64,000 nt of DNA from Agelaius tricolor (taxonomy: Eukaryota; Chordata; Aves; Passeriformes; Icteridae): positions 81,446,881 to 81,510,880 of the forward strand of contig JALJCS010000001.1 of assembly GCA_023055355.1 (NCBI GenBank), in the 5' to 3' direction. The notes beneath the pieces are model-generated. The model was not told the DNA's origin. It made no database searches and saw only the letters and a program-made list of their open reading frames with translations. Shown here piece after piece: positions 1 to 12,889 of the stretch. Positions within the stretch are counted from its first letter, which is position 1. Every line of letters begins with the position of its first letter. Both the position numbers and the translations under genes were made by a program.

Positions 1-964
1 GCTCTTCCCAAGGAGGCTGCTTGCATACCAGGACAGAATAGGCAATTGTCCTTAGAGCCTATGGCAGGAAAGGTTTGCCTGAGCATGTCAAGCAGAAGGA
101 CTAAAAATAAATTTGTTCATGGTTGAAGCTAAAATCACTTTTAGTGCTGTTTTTGACTATGGTGGCCGAAACTTTAGAGCATTAGGGGTCATCTTGACTC
201 TTTAGTCATTGTTTTGTAAAAGGGGAGGAGAAAAATAATGAGTGAAAAATTAGAGGAGAGACTAACAGAAGGAAGTAAAAACAGCTGAAAAACATGATTT
301 TAAATAAATTCATAGCATCAACCAATTGGAGAAGCATATAGTGTTAAAGTTTGAGGTTTGATTGGAGCATTAGCACTACAAAGCCATGGTGATTAAAGTT
401 ACTCTCTCAGTTATTTCCATCTTTTAAGAGGAACTAGGAGGATATTCCAATCTGTGGAAGTCCAAATTGAGATATCCTTGAAAAAAAATCTGATTTTGAA
501 AAGGTAAAACATTTAGTATTTCTGAAAATTGGTTACCTAATGTGAAAATCTTACAGAGACAAATCTTCAGTTTGTTCCATTATGTGCATATAATTTGAAC
601 ATCTAAAGAAGAATAAAGCCCTAAAATAAAGGATGTCTTAGACAAAACCAGAAAAAAATCTCCTTAAATCCTAGCCCCTTTTAGTGTTTTCAGTGCATTC
701 CATTCCCTCTTTATATTTGTGAGAGAACCTTAGCAAATGCTGGAATTTTCTCTTTAGGAGACATTGATGAGTTGAACTATGGAATACTAAATATACATAT
801 CAATGAATTTTTATGTTTATAAAAGTATTATTTTGTTTTAACTACAGTGCTATATTCTCCACCATCAGGTTAGACTTCTGTCTAGTTGAGAAGGAGTTTT
901 TTAATTAAAGAACATAAAATTTAAATGGTTCAGAAAATGTCAACATGGGTTCCTATTTTCAGCC
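1..964. other. AT-rich unique sequence, no gene seen
   Basis: No open frame of useful length, no recognisable repeat and no RNA gene is visible here. The sequence is AT-rich with short A and T runs, as in avian intergenic or intronic DNA. Confidence 0.6.
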
Positions 965-1228
965 CAACACAGATGATAGAACGAGAGGGCATAAATGAAA
1001 ATTAAAGAAAAACAAATTCAGAACAGATGTCAGGAAGCATTTTTTTCAAGCAGCGAATCATAAATGTGTGGAATGGCTTACTAGGCAAGATAGTTAAGGC
1101 AAAAACACGGAGGTCATTAAAGAATCAATTAGAAGACATCATGGTGTAGATGGAAAAGGGAATGAGGCATGATGAGCCAAACCGCCTCTGCTTGCTACAA
1201 GACTGTCTCATGTTCTCAAGAAATCTGG
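965..1228 (+). mobile_element. Old CR1-like LINE 3' fragment
   Basis: The tract contains, in order, sequence like the end of ORF2 and 3' region of older CR1/L3-type LINEs: 'gagagggcataaatgaaaat', 'cagatgtcaggaagca', 'aatgtgtggaatggctta', 'aatcaattagaagacatc', then 'gggccaaatggcct'-like decay ('gatgagccaaaccgcctctg') and a closing 'ctcatgttctcaag'. This order matches the general CR1-like pattern I know, with many substitutions and small indels and no open reading frame. It is more diverged than the other CR1 copies here, so probably an older insertion. The subfamily is not assigned. Confidence 0.7.
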
Positions 1229-2835
1229 ACACTGGTGGATGTTTTTAGGACTCTACCATAGGTGCTAGCTAGAAATCCACACAACTCTCTCCCTCTCTTC
1301 CCCTACTCTCTCCCTTGCTTTCTGCAGGTACCCAACACAACTTTAAGGAATACCATCAGAGCAGTTTTAATGATGGGAGAATTTTCATTAAATATGCTTT
1401 AGAGATGCTAGTGGAATCTTTGAAACATGAAACATGTTACAAAGCAGTTTTATTATCATGAAAGAAATTTGCCAGTAGAGCAACAGGCAACTTCTATTGG
1501 TTAAAGATGTCTTCTACTTGGAATATTTTAGTGGGGTTTTTGTTTGTTTGGTGGGGTTTTTTTGGTGGTTTTTTTGTTTGTTTTGGTTTTTTTTTTTTTT
1601 GGTGAGTATTACCACTATAAAGAAACATTCAATACCATATGCAAATGCTATCAAAGATGATGTAGAAATATTTAAAGGAGAAAGCCAAGTCTTATAAATA
1701 AGCCAGGACAGTGCACCTGGCAAGTTGTATGGCAGAAACAAAGATTCAGACCTTGCTGTTCTGTCAGAGTGGGGCAACCAGAGGATCTGGCTTAGGTGAG
1801 GATAGATAATGAAGAAGAATTTGGTTTACTATAAATCACCTTCATCTATGAATGGAAGAGGAGGACAAACAAATAACCTCTGTTGCTCGAGATTATTTTG
1901 AAACAAAAAAGAAATCTGAAGTGATAATTATATCTCAAAAGCGACAGATGTTAAAACAACAAGATGCTTTAAAAACAAGTACAGGCTAGAAATGAACTAA
2001 AATGAAATTATTGCAGTAAGCCAGCTGACCGCAATTATTTCCAGCTTAAGCTGTTTCAATAACCTGTAAAATTCTAAATATCTGGGAACTAAGAGTCATA
2101 TTTTTACTCTGCAAGTCTAGAAAGAGTTCTTTAAAGGGCTAGTGCATTATGAGGGGGGAATGATTTTTTTTAATAATTTAAAACATTTGGAGAACCAGCT
2201 CATTCTTGGTGAAAAAAAATTGCTCTTGTGTTAATCTGTGTATTAGAAACAGAAAACTGCATCTTGCAATGTTCTTGATATAAATAAACTGATATAAAAT
2301 TATGTAAGGCAATCCCAGGTAACAGGTTGGATTTGGCCAGTGGGCAATGCAGCCTAAATAACAATTTAGTCAATGAAGAGCAAAATACCATTCAGCTCAC
2401 TCTAAAGTAGATAGTCTTGTCTGGTGAGATGAATGTCTGGTTAGGAATAGTAGCAATTCAAATCACACTATTTGAGAAAATCCTTTTTATGGCTACTATG
2501 ATTTTCATTTGCCTTAATCTATTTAGGAAGTGATTAAATATGAAATATGTTGATCTTTTCCCATGACCACCAGATGATGGGATGAAGTGTTCCTATCTGT
2601 TTAAGATCTCTACAGCTGATTTAGCCACCATAGGCTTCCTTGTCATCAAAAAAGTGGTCGCTATGGAGGCCAAGGTTTCGTCTCAGTCTGAAGGATATCA
2701 GATTAATCACATTATGAAAGTGCCCATTTTTCTCTACTAAGGGGTCGCAAAGGGAACTTAGATTGACTAGGGGTTGGTGTTGAAATCTGATTAATGGCAG
2801 TCATCATGTTGAGTTCTTCCCTTGCTACACTCTTC
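1229..2835. other. Unique sequence with two low-complexity tracts, no gene
   Basis: A pyrimidine-rich tract (about 1280-1327, ending in 'ctttctgcag') resembles a splice acceptor, but no exon-like open frame follows it. A G/T-rich tract is listed separately. The remainder is AT-rich and unrecognised. Confidence 0.5.
1531..1604 (+). repeat. G/T-rich low-complexity tract
   Basis: Almost every base on the plus strand is G or T: runs of T broken by 'gg', 'gtttg' and 'ggtgg'. It gives rise to short low-complexity open frames on both strands (F/W/V-rich on plus, K/N/Q-rich on minus), which are not genes. Could be a decayed homopolymer or simple repeat. Confidence 0.75.
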
Positions 2836-3005
2836 TCATGGAATCATGGAATCATTAAGGTTGGAAAAGGCCTCCCAGATCATCAATTCCAGCCGTTCAC
2901 AACTGTGGCCACATAACCATATAATGAAGTGCCACGTCTACTCATTTTTTGAATGCTTCCAAGGATAGTGACTCTACCACTTCCCTGGGGAGATGCTTCT
3001 AAGGC
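2836..3005 (-). mobile_element. CR1 LINE 3' end, minus strand
   Basis: Starts with duplicated 'atggaatcat' units, the reverse complement of the CR1 terminal octamer repeat, followed by 'taaggttggaaaaggcctcc', 'agatcatcaattccagcc' and then 'gactctaccacttccctggg'. This is the standard 3' untranslated region of an avian CR1 read backwards. The copy is strongly 5'-truncated, as is usual for CR1, and has no coding capacity. Confidence 0.9.
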
Positions 3006-5556
3006 TCCAAGTTTGATAAATTTAAGCTTGTAATATCCTTAAAGTTATAAGGAATTTATACTTGTATATTCATTTTAAAATGCCCTTTACACTTGCATCT
3101 TGTGAGAAGGTAGAGGAATAAAGACAAAAGTCTCAATGGAGACTAGGGAACAATTACTTCTTCTTCCCATTGAGGGAATAAGTAGAGCTAAGAGAGGACA
3201 ACAAGCAGGTCTTGTGGAGTCCAACAAGTATTTCAATAAAACTTATTTCTGTAACAAGCATTCACAGAAAAGTAAAAACCAGTAAATTTTGGCAGATCTT
3301 TAGAATTTACCCATAGTTGGGGTTTTCTTTTTCTTGGAACTGTTCAGCCCTGCTTTGGACCAAAAAGCCAGGAAAACATCAGGAGTTCACACTGGGGCTA
3401 AGGATGTGGCATTTCCAGTGCAGGAAGGACAGATAAGAGACTGAGTGAGCTGAGCTACGCCCCACAAAAAGGACTCTATGAATTTGCCATCTCTTCAGAA
3501 CAACGAGCCATTTTATTGTTTAAAATTATTGATTTTTTTAATGCTTGTGAATACTTTGCTTGTTAAACAAACAGTTTTTTTCCACTTTTTCCAAAGAGAA
3601 ACCAGCTGGGGATGGGCCACTTGAATCTGTTTTCTAGAGGGACCCCTTTGAAGTTTCCTCCTGAATTTGTCCTAAACCAGGACAGTTCTCCTTAAATTGT
3701 ATACAGTGTTTGACCATTTTTGAAATTACATTATGAAATGTACTTTTCATAGTTTCTTCAATCTCTCCCTATTTATAGAAGGAAAACTAATCTGAAACTA
3801 CAAAGCTGAGCTATTATTTGCAAACCAATAGCATGCAGAGATGGAATGCGTCCCAGGTGATTCATGCCATCTGAAAAGTCAATTTATTTGTAAGGTAGTG
3901 CTTAGACTACATCAGTGTTCAGCAGAGAGAGGAGTGTCCTCAGGGCATATGACCCTCCTTGACAATTAAGTTTTGGCAGGACAAATTGCCTCCTAAAGGT
4001 GTCTACATCAGTCTGCCAAATATACAGGAAAACCAGAAAATCTGCTCATGTTTGAAACTTAACTTTCAGATGATTGCAAGTAAATGTGGGTGAATTATGG
4101 CTACAAGGGAAAGTTTGCTGTAGCCACCTGTGTATTAAGAGTGATCACAGGCAGTGACATGAGAAACACACAGACCACAAAATAATGTTCAGACTTTTAG
4201 AAGGGAAGCAGACACGTCCACGTATGCAGGCAGATTCATGTCCTAATTGGGCTCAGGCATGTATGTTACATATATTGCCAAATTTCACATCATTACATAT
4301 GATTTGCAGTCAAACAGAAATGCCTCAGACTGCAGAATTAGCAATAGATGCTACATTTCTGCTTGGGTAGGTAAGGAAATGCTCACCAAGGTTCATAACA
4401 TGAAGTGCCAGACCTACTGTGACTTAGTGATTCTAAACACTGTGGAAGTTTAATAAAACAGGGAGTAAATTGGCTTATGCCATTGGAGCTGTGCTTCTGG
4501 CTACATGACTGAGCATTTGTTTTGGAAGCTGGAGACTCTGGTTTTGGTCCCAATGTTAATTAATTGTACCAGGCATTTGCAGTGCAGTCCACCAAGGAAG
4601 GTGTAAGACAATGTCTGGATGTGGATTATTTAAACATTACTGGCTCATCCAAAGGGCTTTAGTGGTCAGGTAATGTCCAGCTGGAGCAGTTAATGCCTGT
4701 GGGTGAAGCAAATTGTTTTGCATTTGTGAAGGACCTCCAAGTGCCTCTGTATTGCTCAGGCAATTTTGAACTTTTTTTTAAAATTTCATTTTGTAATTTA
4801 ATTTAATTTTTGAATGTTTTAAAAATCGAACTTTTAATGTCATTATACTGCTCCTCTGCTCTGCCAGAACACTCTGTTCAGTGGCCACAGTCTGCTCATC
4901 CTTGCTTTATCTTAATGGGAAATCATTCTGTTTGAAGCAATGCAAAAGCAAAGTATTATGTGCAAGTTATCTTAAAATTAAATGTTTCTCTGTGGAAGAA
5001 AGATCTCAGCTCTCCCTCCCAATGATGAACTGAGAAAAATAGTTTCTGAATGGAAAACCAGAAAAAGCCCATCTCTCCAACAATTATTGGGTAGCTATTC
5101 TGGTTTGTGGAGCTATCAGTACCTCTTCACATCCTGCTTTAGGACTTTGTTGGCTTTCTAGAGCAGGTAACTCCACTCCTCACACAAAACTCAGGACCAC
5201 TGATGCCTCACAGACTGTACAGACTGGAGGGTGGTCTGTAAGAGGCACACAGATTCCCTCTTAACATGAAGAAGCAGGACCAGGGCTGTGCTGAAGTGCA
5301 GAACATGGTCTGCATCCCGCTGTACTTGCAGGCCGCTGATAATGGCGATGTCAAGGCCACTGCATTTCCCACTTTGAAAGGGGATTTATCAAGTCTGTGG
5401 CTGTATTTATTCCAGTATGACTGGAGCCATGGCAAGGGCTAGACAGTAGAATAGTATATAGTAAATTTAGTCCTTAGACTACCCTAGTCTTTGGGTAAGT
5501 ATACGCCACATAACATAGTGGGTTTCAAAGCTATTCCTCATCTGTTGTTATGACTG
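3006..5556. other. Unique sequence, no gene seen
   Basis: AT-rich with no recognisable repeat. A GC-richer patch at about 5190-5440 has short open frames on both strands, but none matches a family I know. No splice-site pair or polyadenylation context supports an exon. Confidence 0.5.
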
Positions 5557-5624
5557 TTGAATAGAAGATTGTTGTTGGGGTTCTATTGAATAGAAGATTG
5601 TTGTTGGGGTCCTATTGAATAGAA
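5557..5624 (+). repeat. 29-bp tandem duplication
   Basis: A 29-bp unit beginning 'ttgaatagaagattgttg' occurs at 5557-5585 and 5586-5614 with one difference (ttcta versus tccta), followed by a 10-bp partial third copy at 5615-5624. The near identity points to a recent slippage or local duplication event and a possible minisatellite length polymorphism. Confidence 0.95.
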
Positions 5625-8059
5625 AAGACCTGGAGAAGAAACTGTTAGTAACATCTATTAAAAAAAAAATCAGCATGAACCTACGAAAGACAAAGCAGTG
5701 GAAAGCTCTTCTGTGGGGCCTCAGTTGTCTTCCATGGAATGATAAAGCCTTGATAGAGCCCTCTTTCAGGTGCCTGGCTGTCTCAGGCTGCCTGCACAGT
5801 CATGGCATCTTTTGGAACATCAAACTGTCTAGTCTGGCTTCTGCTTGGAATGTGACTCCATCTGGTGAGAGCTTGCCAGTCTCCACAGACTATACAGGAA
5901 GCTTAAGGGTCTTCCACAGATCAATTTCATTTTACACTTGTGCTTAAACCCAGTGGAAGCAACTCCAGCTGAAAGCTGAGCATGTACTCACTTGCTGTGA
6001 CATTCACAGAGAGACAAAGGGAAAATATCAACCAGGAATAAGGAAAAGATCAGAATCAAAAGACTTAAATAGAAGGAAGGAAAGAAAGTGGTACAGAAAC
6101 ATGACATAAGAAGGGAATGACATTGGAGATGCAGATGGAGAGGCAAGTGTCTTAAAACAGAACATTTTAAAAATACCCTTCTGTTATTGTTTTGATGCTA
6201 GTTTCCCATTTCTTCATAAAGCAGAGGATTCAATGAAGCAGAACTGAGGAACATTTCTATTTCTTGCCTCTCATGTTTCAACTTCTACTAGCAGTAAAAA
6301 GCAAGTAGGTAACTGGTACTTTTGTTCTTGCAAATCTTTCCTGTAGAATAAATTCCCATATGTTAAAAGATTTGTTTTGATTTTATATGCTTTAAAGATA
6401 TTTTCCATCAATACTGTTCACATTTTAATTACAATAATTACATATTTTTCCAATATTTTTTGTGCCTTTGATTATACGCCTAAAAATGTTGCAGCTGTGT
6501 TTACCTATATCCTTTTTGTCTCAGGCTTCATCTGAAATGAGAATATCATTTTATATATAGCTTTCTACTGGCTTTGTGAACTGTTTTTCACAATACCCCA
6601 GTTTAGCTTCATATACATTCATACAAAGGAAAGTACTCAGCTCTCTCAATTTGAGTGATTCTGGAACAGAAATCACGATAGGCAGAAATTCCCAGTGTAA
6701 ATTGTCTGACTTTTCAAGAAACAGCAAAATATGTTTTCTGTTTGAACAACACAAGAATATAGATACCAGAGAATGCTGCACAAAAAAAAAAAAACAACCC
6801 AGTGGTGGAATGATACATCTTTGCCTATCATTATGAAATGGAGGGGGAGATATTAGAAAAAAATGTTGATGAAAAACTGAATTTTTATCTTTGCTTCTGG
6901 TAGTATATGCAATGACCCAATACTCTTCCATCATCCTTTTTCCAGGGAAATTATTTTATTTTCCTTGTAGCTGACCTATTTCTGGGAAAGAGGCAAGGTG
7001 TAACAATAATAAAGTTTTGTACAGTTCATGTGTACAAGAGATCTCTCACTCATTATTGAAGCATCCACTACCATATGTGGTCTGTAGAGCAGCCAGACAT
7101 TTGTGGTCCAGCAGCTGCTAAGGATTTCTGATGGATTAGGCTTTGAAGTCTCTTCATTGGGAATTGGAAAAGTCCATGGAGTTTCCACAGTGGCTACTGG
7201 AATTCCCTTCCTGCATCAAAGAATCCAAAAGGGCATAACTGAAAGCAATTGTTTCATCTGGATTGCTTTGCTGCCAGCTCCTGCAGGCAGCTAGTAGGAA
7301 GAGAAGAGCTACTGTTGGGGTGAGAGATTTTAAAACAATTCACCAAAGGACTTGAGAATCACTCTCTATGAAAAGATAAGAATGGAAAGCAAAGATAAAT
7401 GAGGAAGAAGAGGACAAAACCTGAACAAGGAAGAAAGAATGAACAAAAAAATAAAGAGATAAGTAATAAAAGGTGGGTGATGAGGAACCTCTAGGTCCTA
7501 AGGAAGACGTAAAGGAAGCTTCCGCATTTCCTGCTACTATTTTTCATTGAAAAAAGTTTGCCAGAACTGGATGTTTTAAGCATACATTGCCTTCTCCAGT
7601 TACTCCTGAAATACACTGACTTCATAATCCATTGAACAGCCAAATAATAAACTGAGAGAGGGAGACAAAGTATTTAAGTGGCTTCATCTTCTCTGTCGCT
7701 TATATAGCATAGTGGAAGCTTTCTGCTGAAAGGCCATGGGCTATGGAGCAGCATCACCTTCCTCTATGTTGTGTCTATTATGTATTGTAATCCTTCTTTC
7801 ATAAACTTGCCCAACATTCTATTTATAATAAATTTGCGCATTTGCTGAATTTTCTTAATGGACTTCCAAAGTATTTTCCAGGTAAAAAGTGCTTATCAGA
7901 GGCTAGGATCATGAAATATGGTTAACCTCAAGCACTCGGTAATCATGACACTTAAAAACTGAGGTTTTTTGAAAATTATTTTCTGATTTGCATTTCTGTG
8001 ATGTGATTCAACTTTTGCCACAAATGTGAGGGCCAGAATGCTGCTGGTTTTTTATGAGA
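5625..8059. other. Unique sequence, no gene seen
   Basis: Short open frames exist (for example 5615-5947 plus and 6551-6934 minus) but show no domain or family similarity. A run of 13 A at 6781-6793 and a purine-rich block at about 7365-7480 are the only low-complexity features. No repeat family recognised. Confidence 0.5.
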
Positions 8060-8540
8060 AATTTAGATTTCCACTTAAGTAGTGTCACTTCAGGAGTTAC
8101 TTTTTTAAGAGAAATGACAAATATTTCAGTATTCATACAAAATTAATGAATTGCACAGCATTCTCTTGACTTTCGAAGACAGCTCAAATTGCTGCATATG
8201 TTTTGTGGACAGCCTCTTATTAGCTGATCATTTGCTGTGACAACTGCAGTTTTTATTTCTTGGACAGATTTCCCTCTAGACTTTGTAACCTAAATACTGA
8301 TTTGGCAGTTTATTTTCTTAAAGCGAAAATAATTAAATGTTTTTTCCAAGTAACTTAAGTGAAGCTTATTAAAACTAATGAAGTTACTTTCATCATAAAA
8401 TACAATGAAAGCATACAGAATTTCATAAGATATCTCATACTCCATATAAGTTAGATCCCAACATTAGATATAGCCTGAGATAATTAATATTGTGCCATAA
8501 TTCTGAAAGTCTGTTTAATTTGCAGGAATTTTTTTAAATT
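8060..8540. promoter_or_regulatory. Candidate conserved non-coding element
   Basis: AT-rich tract with non-repetitive texture, no transposon signature and several homeodomain-type cores: 'aaaattaatgaattg', 'cttattagctgatcat', 'aaataattaaatg', 'gataattaatatt'. It also keeps isolated CpGs ('ttcgaagac', 'aaagcgaaaat'). Such texture is common in vertebrate developmental enhancers. Function is inference; conservation cannot be measured from one genome. Confidence 0.25.
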
Positions 8541-8778
8541 GGGCTTTGATTCTGGAACATATATATTTGATTTATTTCACAGAACACTAGGAAACAGTCA
8601 AATGGGAAGAAATCATTCCTACATTTTATGACTGTGTTCACTGACTGTGATCAAGTCAGTTTGCTCCAACTGAGATTTCTGATATACTGTCTATTGTGTC
8701 AGAAGCATTGTCTGCTCAAGGAGCAAGCCAAGCCTTATAATTTAAGGTGTGAATATTCTTCTTTCAGGAGATCCTTAT

Positions 8779-8862
8779 ACAATCATAGAGTTATTTAGGT
8801 TGGAAAAGGCCTAAAATCATTATGTCCAGCCATTAACTTAACACCTCCATATCCAGCTTGTT
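8779..8862 (-). mobile_element. CR1 LINE 3' tail, minus strand
   Basis: 'acaatcatagagttatttagg' runs into 'ttggaaaaggcct' and 'atgtccagcc', the reverse complement of a CR1 3' end. Only about 85 bp remain, so it is a very short 5'-truncated copy. No coding sequence. Confidence 0.85.
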
Positions 8863-9464
8863 ATATGGTCTTTGATTTTTCTGAAATAATTTGAACTTTT
8901 GGCTTTTATAGCAAAAGACACAGCATGATGTCTAAGCTCAGAGACGAATAGAAATACTGTGACTGATGAAGAACTGGTTTTAATGATAAAAAATGTCCAA
9001 CAGTTTGGGGGTCCTCCATTTCACAGCTTCAAAGTTTGAAAGTGTAGATTTTGTGTTATTTGGTTGGGGTTTATTTTAGGAGATATTTATGAGGAAGAAC
9101 AGTCAGTAACTATGGGTATCAAGACATACTTGGATATCTGAGGGAGAATGTGGACTCCTGATGGTAAATTGGAGACCCCACACACCTCATCTCTATTTTC
9201 AGCTAAGCTTCGTGCTCCCTGTAGGACAGAGAACTGAGTCAGCATTTGCAGCTGATGGATCTGAACATTAAACATCCCATGTAAACTTGCTTGCATTTTC
9301 ACTCCTTAGGACCTGAGATGGGTTTTGGGTTTTAATCTTGGCTGCTTTATATGAGTCACATCAGTAAAAATTAATTCACCTAAAGGCCTTGCTATAGAGC
9401 AAGATGCTTAAATTTAAGCAGCTGAAATTGGAAATGTTGATTTGGTGCGTTCCTCTAGAGGGGC

Positions 9465-10084
9465 AACTGGGTCCTGTGGGGCATCAGGCACAGCATCACC
9501 AGCTGGGCACAGGAGGGGATTGTCCTGCTCTGCTCTGCACTCAGCCTCACCTGAGTGCTGGGGGCAATTCTAGGTGCCACAATGTAAGAAAGATATTAAA
9601 CTATTACAACATCCAATGGTGGGCCATGGAGATGTTGAAGGATCTTGAAGGGAGGCCGCATGAGGAACAGCTGAGGTCACTTGGTCTGTTCAGCCTGGAG
9701 GAGACTGAGGGGAGTCCTCATTGCAGTTACAACTTTCTCATGAGGGGAAAGGAAGGAGCAGACACCATACCTTCTCTCTGGTGACTAGTGACAGAACATG
9801 AGGGAGTAGCTTGAAGCTGAGTCAAGGAGTGGGGGTTTATGTTGGATTTTAGAAAAAGGTTCTTCACTCAGAGTGTGGTTGGGCTGGAACAGGCTTCTCA
9901 GGAAAGTGGTCACAGCACTAAGCCTGACAGAGCTGAAGAAGGGTTTGGACAATGCTCTTGGACACATGGTGGAACTCTTGGAGCTGTCCTGTGCTATGCA
10001 GGGCCAGGACTAGGGCTTGATGATCCTTGTAGGTCCCTTCCAGCTCATCCTCTTCTGTGATTCTGTGGTTCTTCATTCTGTGAA
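9465..10084 (+). mobile_element. CR1 LINE 3' fragment (ORF2 end plus 3' UTR)
   Basis: From 'gggcatcaggcacagcatca' through 'gattgtcctgctctgctctg', 'ctgttcagcctggaggag', 'ctctctggtgactagtgaca', 'gaaaaaggttcttcactcag', 'ggctggaacaggcttctcag' to 'gatgatccttgtaggtccct', the order matches the C-terminal end of avian CR1 ORF2 and its 3' UTR. It ends in 'gattctgtggttcttcattctgtgaa', decayed copies of the terminal octamer. Frameshifts and stops break the coding part, so it is a dead, 5'-truncated copy. Two short open frames at 9404-9784 and 9839-10060 are pieces of this relic and not host genes. Confidence 0.95.
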
Positions 10085-12885
10085 AGGGGGTTGTTGTTCA
10101 GCTCTGTGTGTTTCAGCATTGTTTTCATTCACTGCTCCTGAGAGACAGTTGTGCCACACCCTTACAGACACACTGTGAGGGTGTGATTCAAAAGCTTTCT
10201 TAAGAGTGACTGCAATAATCAGTAAACATATAGGCATAAATTGCCAATATTGCATATTGATGGTCTTGAAATATTTATCTTCATTAAATATACTTGGTTC
10301 ACAAGTAGAATATATGTTTATAACTATAGTACTGTGAAGCGTCTAAGGACTCTGGTGTCTTCTTCAGCCTGATCAAAGGTATTCAGAAGCCTGTATATTG
10401 TATTGTCAGTGGCAATGCTCCAGCTTGGTGTTTTCAGTAGGTTTTCTGGGGCAGGACCAAGACATTGTGGCTAAAACAGAAGAAATAAAACTTCCACTGG
10501 ATCAGAAGGATTAAGAGGAATGAAAACCCTGGAAACCTTAATTTCATCAAGAAACTAAGATGAGAGATTTCTAAAAATATGCAGGCAGAAAACTGTCAAA
10601 GTCATTATTTGGGATTTGACATCATATCTGGTATGATTTAAAACACTTGTACAGCTTGAAACTGAATTTTTCATTTTTTGAACCATAAAGCTACTGTTCA
10701 ACCTTCAACAGTTCTGGTGAATCAGGAAGTATTTCGGCCAACTATTGGACATTCCATGGCCACCGCATATCCTATTGAGGTACGCTTTTACTGAACACAA
10801 AGGTGACATAATGACTGATTATTACACTTCACTAGACTTCTGCTGATCATTAACACACTGATGTGGCCTGCTGATGGTACACAGAGCACAGTTTGGAGCT
10901 GTAGGAACAGAACAGAACCCAATGCCTGACTGAGGGAGAGGGATAGGAGTGTGTGGAGCAGACATTTGTATCCATGTTGTTGTTCTAACAGGCTGTGAGA
11001 GGTGAGAGATGTTCTTCTCATCTTCTGGTGGCCTCAGCAGTCTACTTCAGCAGCACACAGCAGCATACAGCAAGTCACAAAACAGGTAATTACAGTACTG
11101 CTTGCATCCCTTGGTAATCACATATCCCCCTCCTCTCATCTCCTTCACATGTTATCTTGATATCTTTATGCTAAATATGGGAGAATTTGATTCAGACAAA
11201 TATTTGAAGCTCTGTAAAATGTAAGGCTCATTTTCAAGTGTCAAAAAAAAAAGAGGAAAAACATCAAGGGAAACAGGTAGACCATCCTGAAGGAGGGGTC
11301 ATGGGCAGCATCTACACCCAAAGTAATAACTTTCTATTGTATAAGGAAGTGGAAGTTGAAAGAGATTTTTTTTTTTTTTGGTGCCTACTTCTGCTACAAC
11401 AAGCCAAACACCTTGCACAAAGAGCACTTCAGTCAATTCCAGAGATCTCTGCCATTGCAAAGACCATTCTTCAACCAATCTGTGTAAGCAAAGAAACTCT
11501 TTTCAAACATTGAAGTCATTAGTGACCAGGAGTAACCTATCTGCTTGATTTTAAGTTTAGAAAACTGATAGAAGAAGCAAACTATTGTTAAGAAGCAAAA
11601 AGTATATTAGCAAAAGAGAAGCAAAGATGTGGTCAGGAGAAGGACATTACAAGGTCTTTACCTTCTCCTGTCAGCTATAGGAATCACATAGAAATATCAT
11701 GTACTAATGGTGTTTACAAAAACCAGAGTGTCTTGTAATACCAGGACAGCTCTGCTCATGAAAACCTAGAGGTTTGTGGAGGTTATGTGTGGAGCACTGT
11801 GTGAAGTCTCAATCAAATGAAAAATAGTATTCTCAATCAAGAGGCCAGACACAGCAGGGTAGAGACCCCCAAATTTGCAAATGAATGTTGTGAAAGAAAG
11901 CAATAAGATTTGAGTCAGGGAAAGAACATTAATGGGCCTTGACCTGTTCTGGTTTCTGAGAGTACAATGTCACTGTCCTTCCTAATGGAGGAGAAGGAAA
12001 CCATGGCAGAGCTGATAAGAGGGTTGCTCTTACAGCTGAGAGTGTGCATTGTTGGAGGACTCCCACAGGCTTCCAGCACCTGGGTGGCCTTGGCTTTCAG
12101 CTGCTGGGCTCACAGAAGCAGAAAGGACAAAGTTAGGGCTCAGGCCAGTTTGTTATCAAGGATGGACATGCCTGCAGAGTCCCTCTTGCCTAGCTTTAAG
12201 CTTTCAGAAAGTCCATATGTGAAGCACACAGGATCATTTTCAGTCAAAAAGGAAAAGTGGACACATTTTTAGAATGCATCTGGCCTTAGCTATTTTAGAC
12301 ATTTACTTTAGTGATGAATTGCAGCCCAGAATCTCCCTTTGTTGGTTGACAAGAAGCTAACTCAGATTTTAGATGTTTAAGTTGGTCAGATGAATCCTGC
12401 CCCCAAGACAGAACTGGCCATTATGAGATGTATTTGTCATTTGAAATGTGAATCATGCATGTTGTATGGTCTTTTCAATGTCCTTTTATGTTCTTCTTGC
12501 CCTTAAAAATCATCCACCGTGAACATTTCTGGAGCACATTTTTCAGCTTTTCTTCTCTGTCGTTCTCTTACTTTTCCCCCCCAAAATACTCATGTGCTTC
12601 CACTCCTGACTACATTTTTTTTTTTTTAACAACACTGTACTTATTCTCCCCCTTATGAAGCAAATTGAATGATCAATATGCAGGGGCAAAAGGAGAAGGT
12701 TTTCTTTTGATCCAGCAATCGACTCCTCTAGTTTCTTCTCTTGTATCTGGCTGCAGGGTCAGAGGCACATGGTTTGCTTTGTGTTTCCATAGTGCCTGGT
12801 ACAATGGAGCCTGCTCCATGGCCAGAGCTCTAAGGCACAATGGTTGTACAAAGAACATGGGAATAATGAATAGTAAATGAAGTAA
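10085..12885. other. Unique sequence, no gene seen
   Basis: No transposon, RNA gene or convincing exon. Short open frames (for example 11238-11513 and 11967-12272 plus) have no recognisable domain. T/A homopolymer runs lie near 11246, 11368 and 12616. Confidence 0.5.
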
Positions 12886-12889
12886 GAGC

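Noticed and set aside
1280..1330. Splice-acceptor-like polypyrimidine tract ending in cag
   Set aside because: No open exon or donor site follows within a sensible distance.
1497..1777. Overlapping short open frames on both strands
   Set aside because: They cross the G/T-rich low-complexity tract and have no gene-like composition.
9404..10060. Two plus open frames of 126 and 73 codons as a possible gene
   Set aside because: Both are pieces of the CR1 fragment at 9465-10084.
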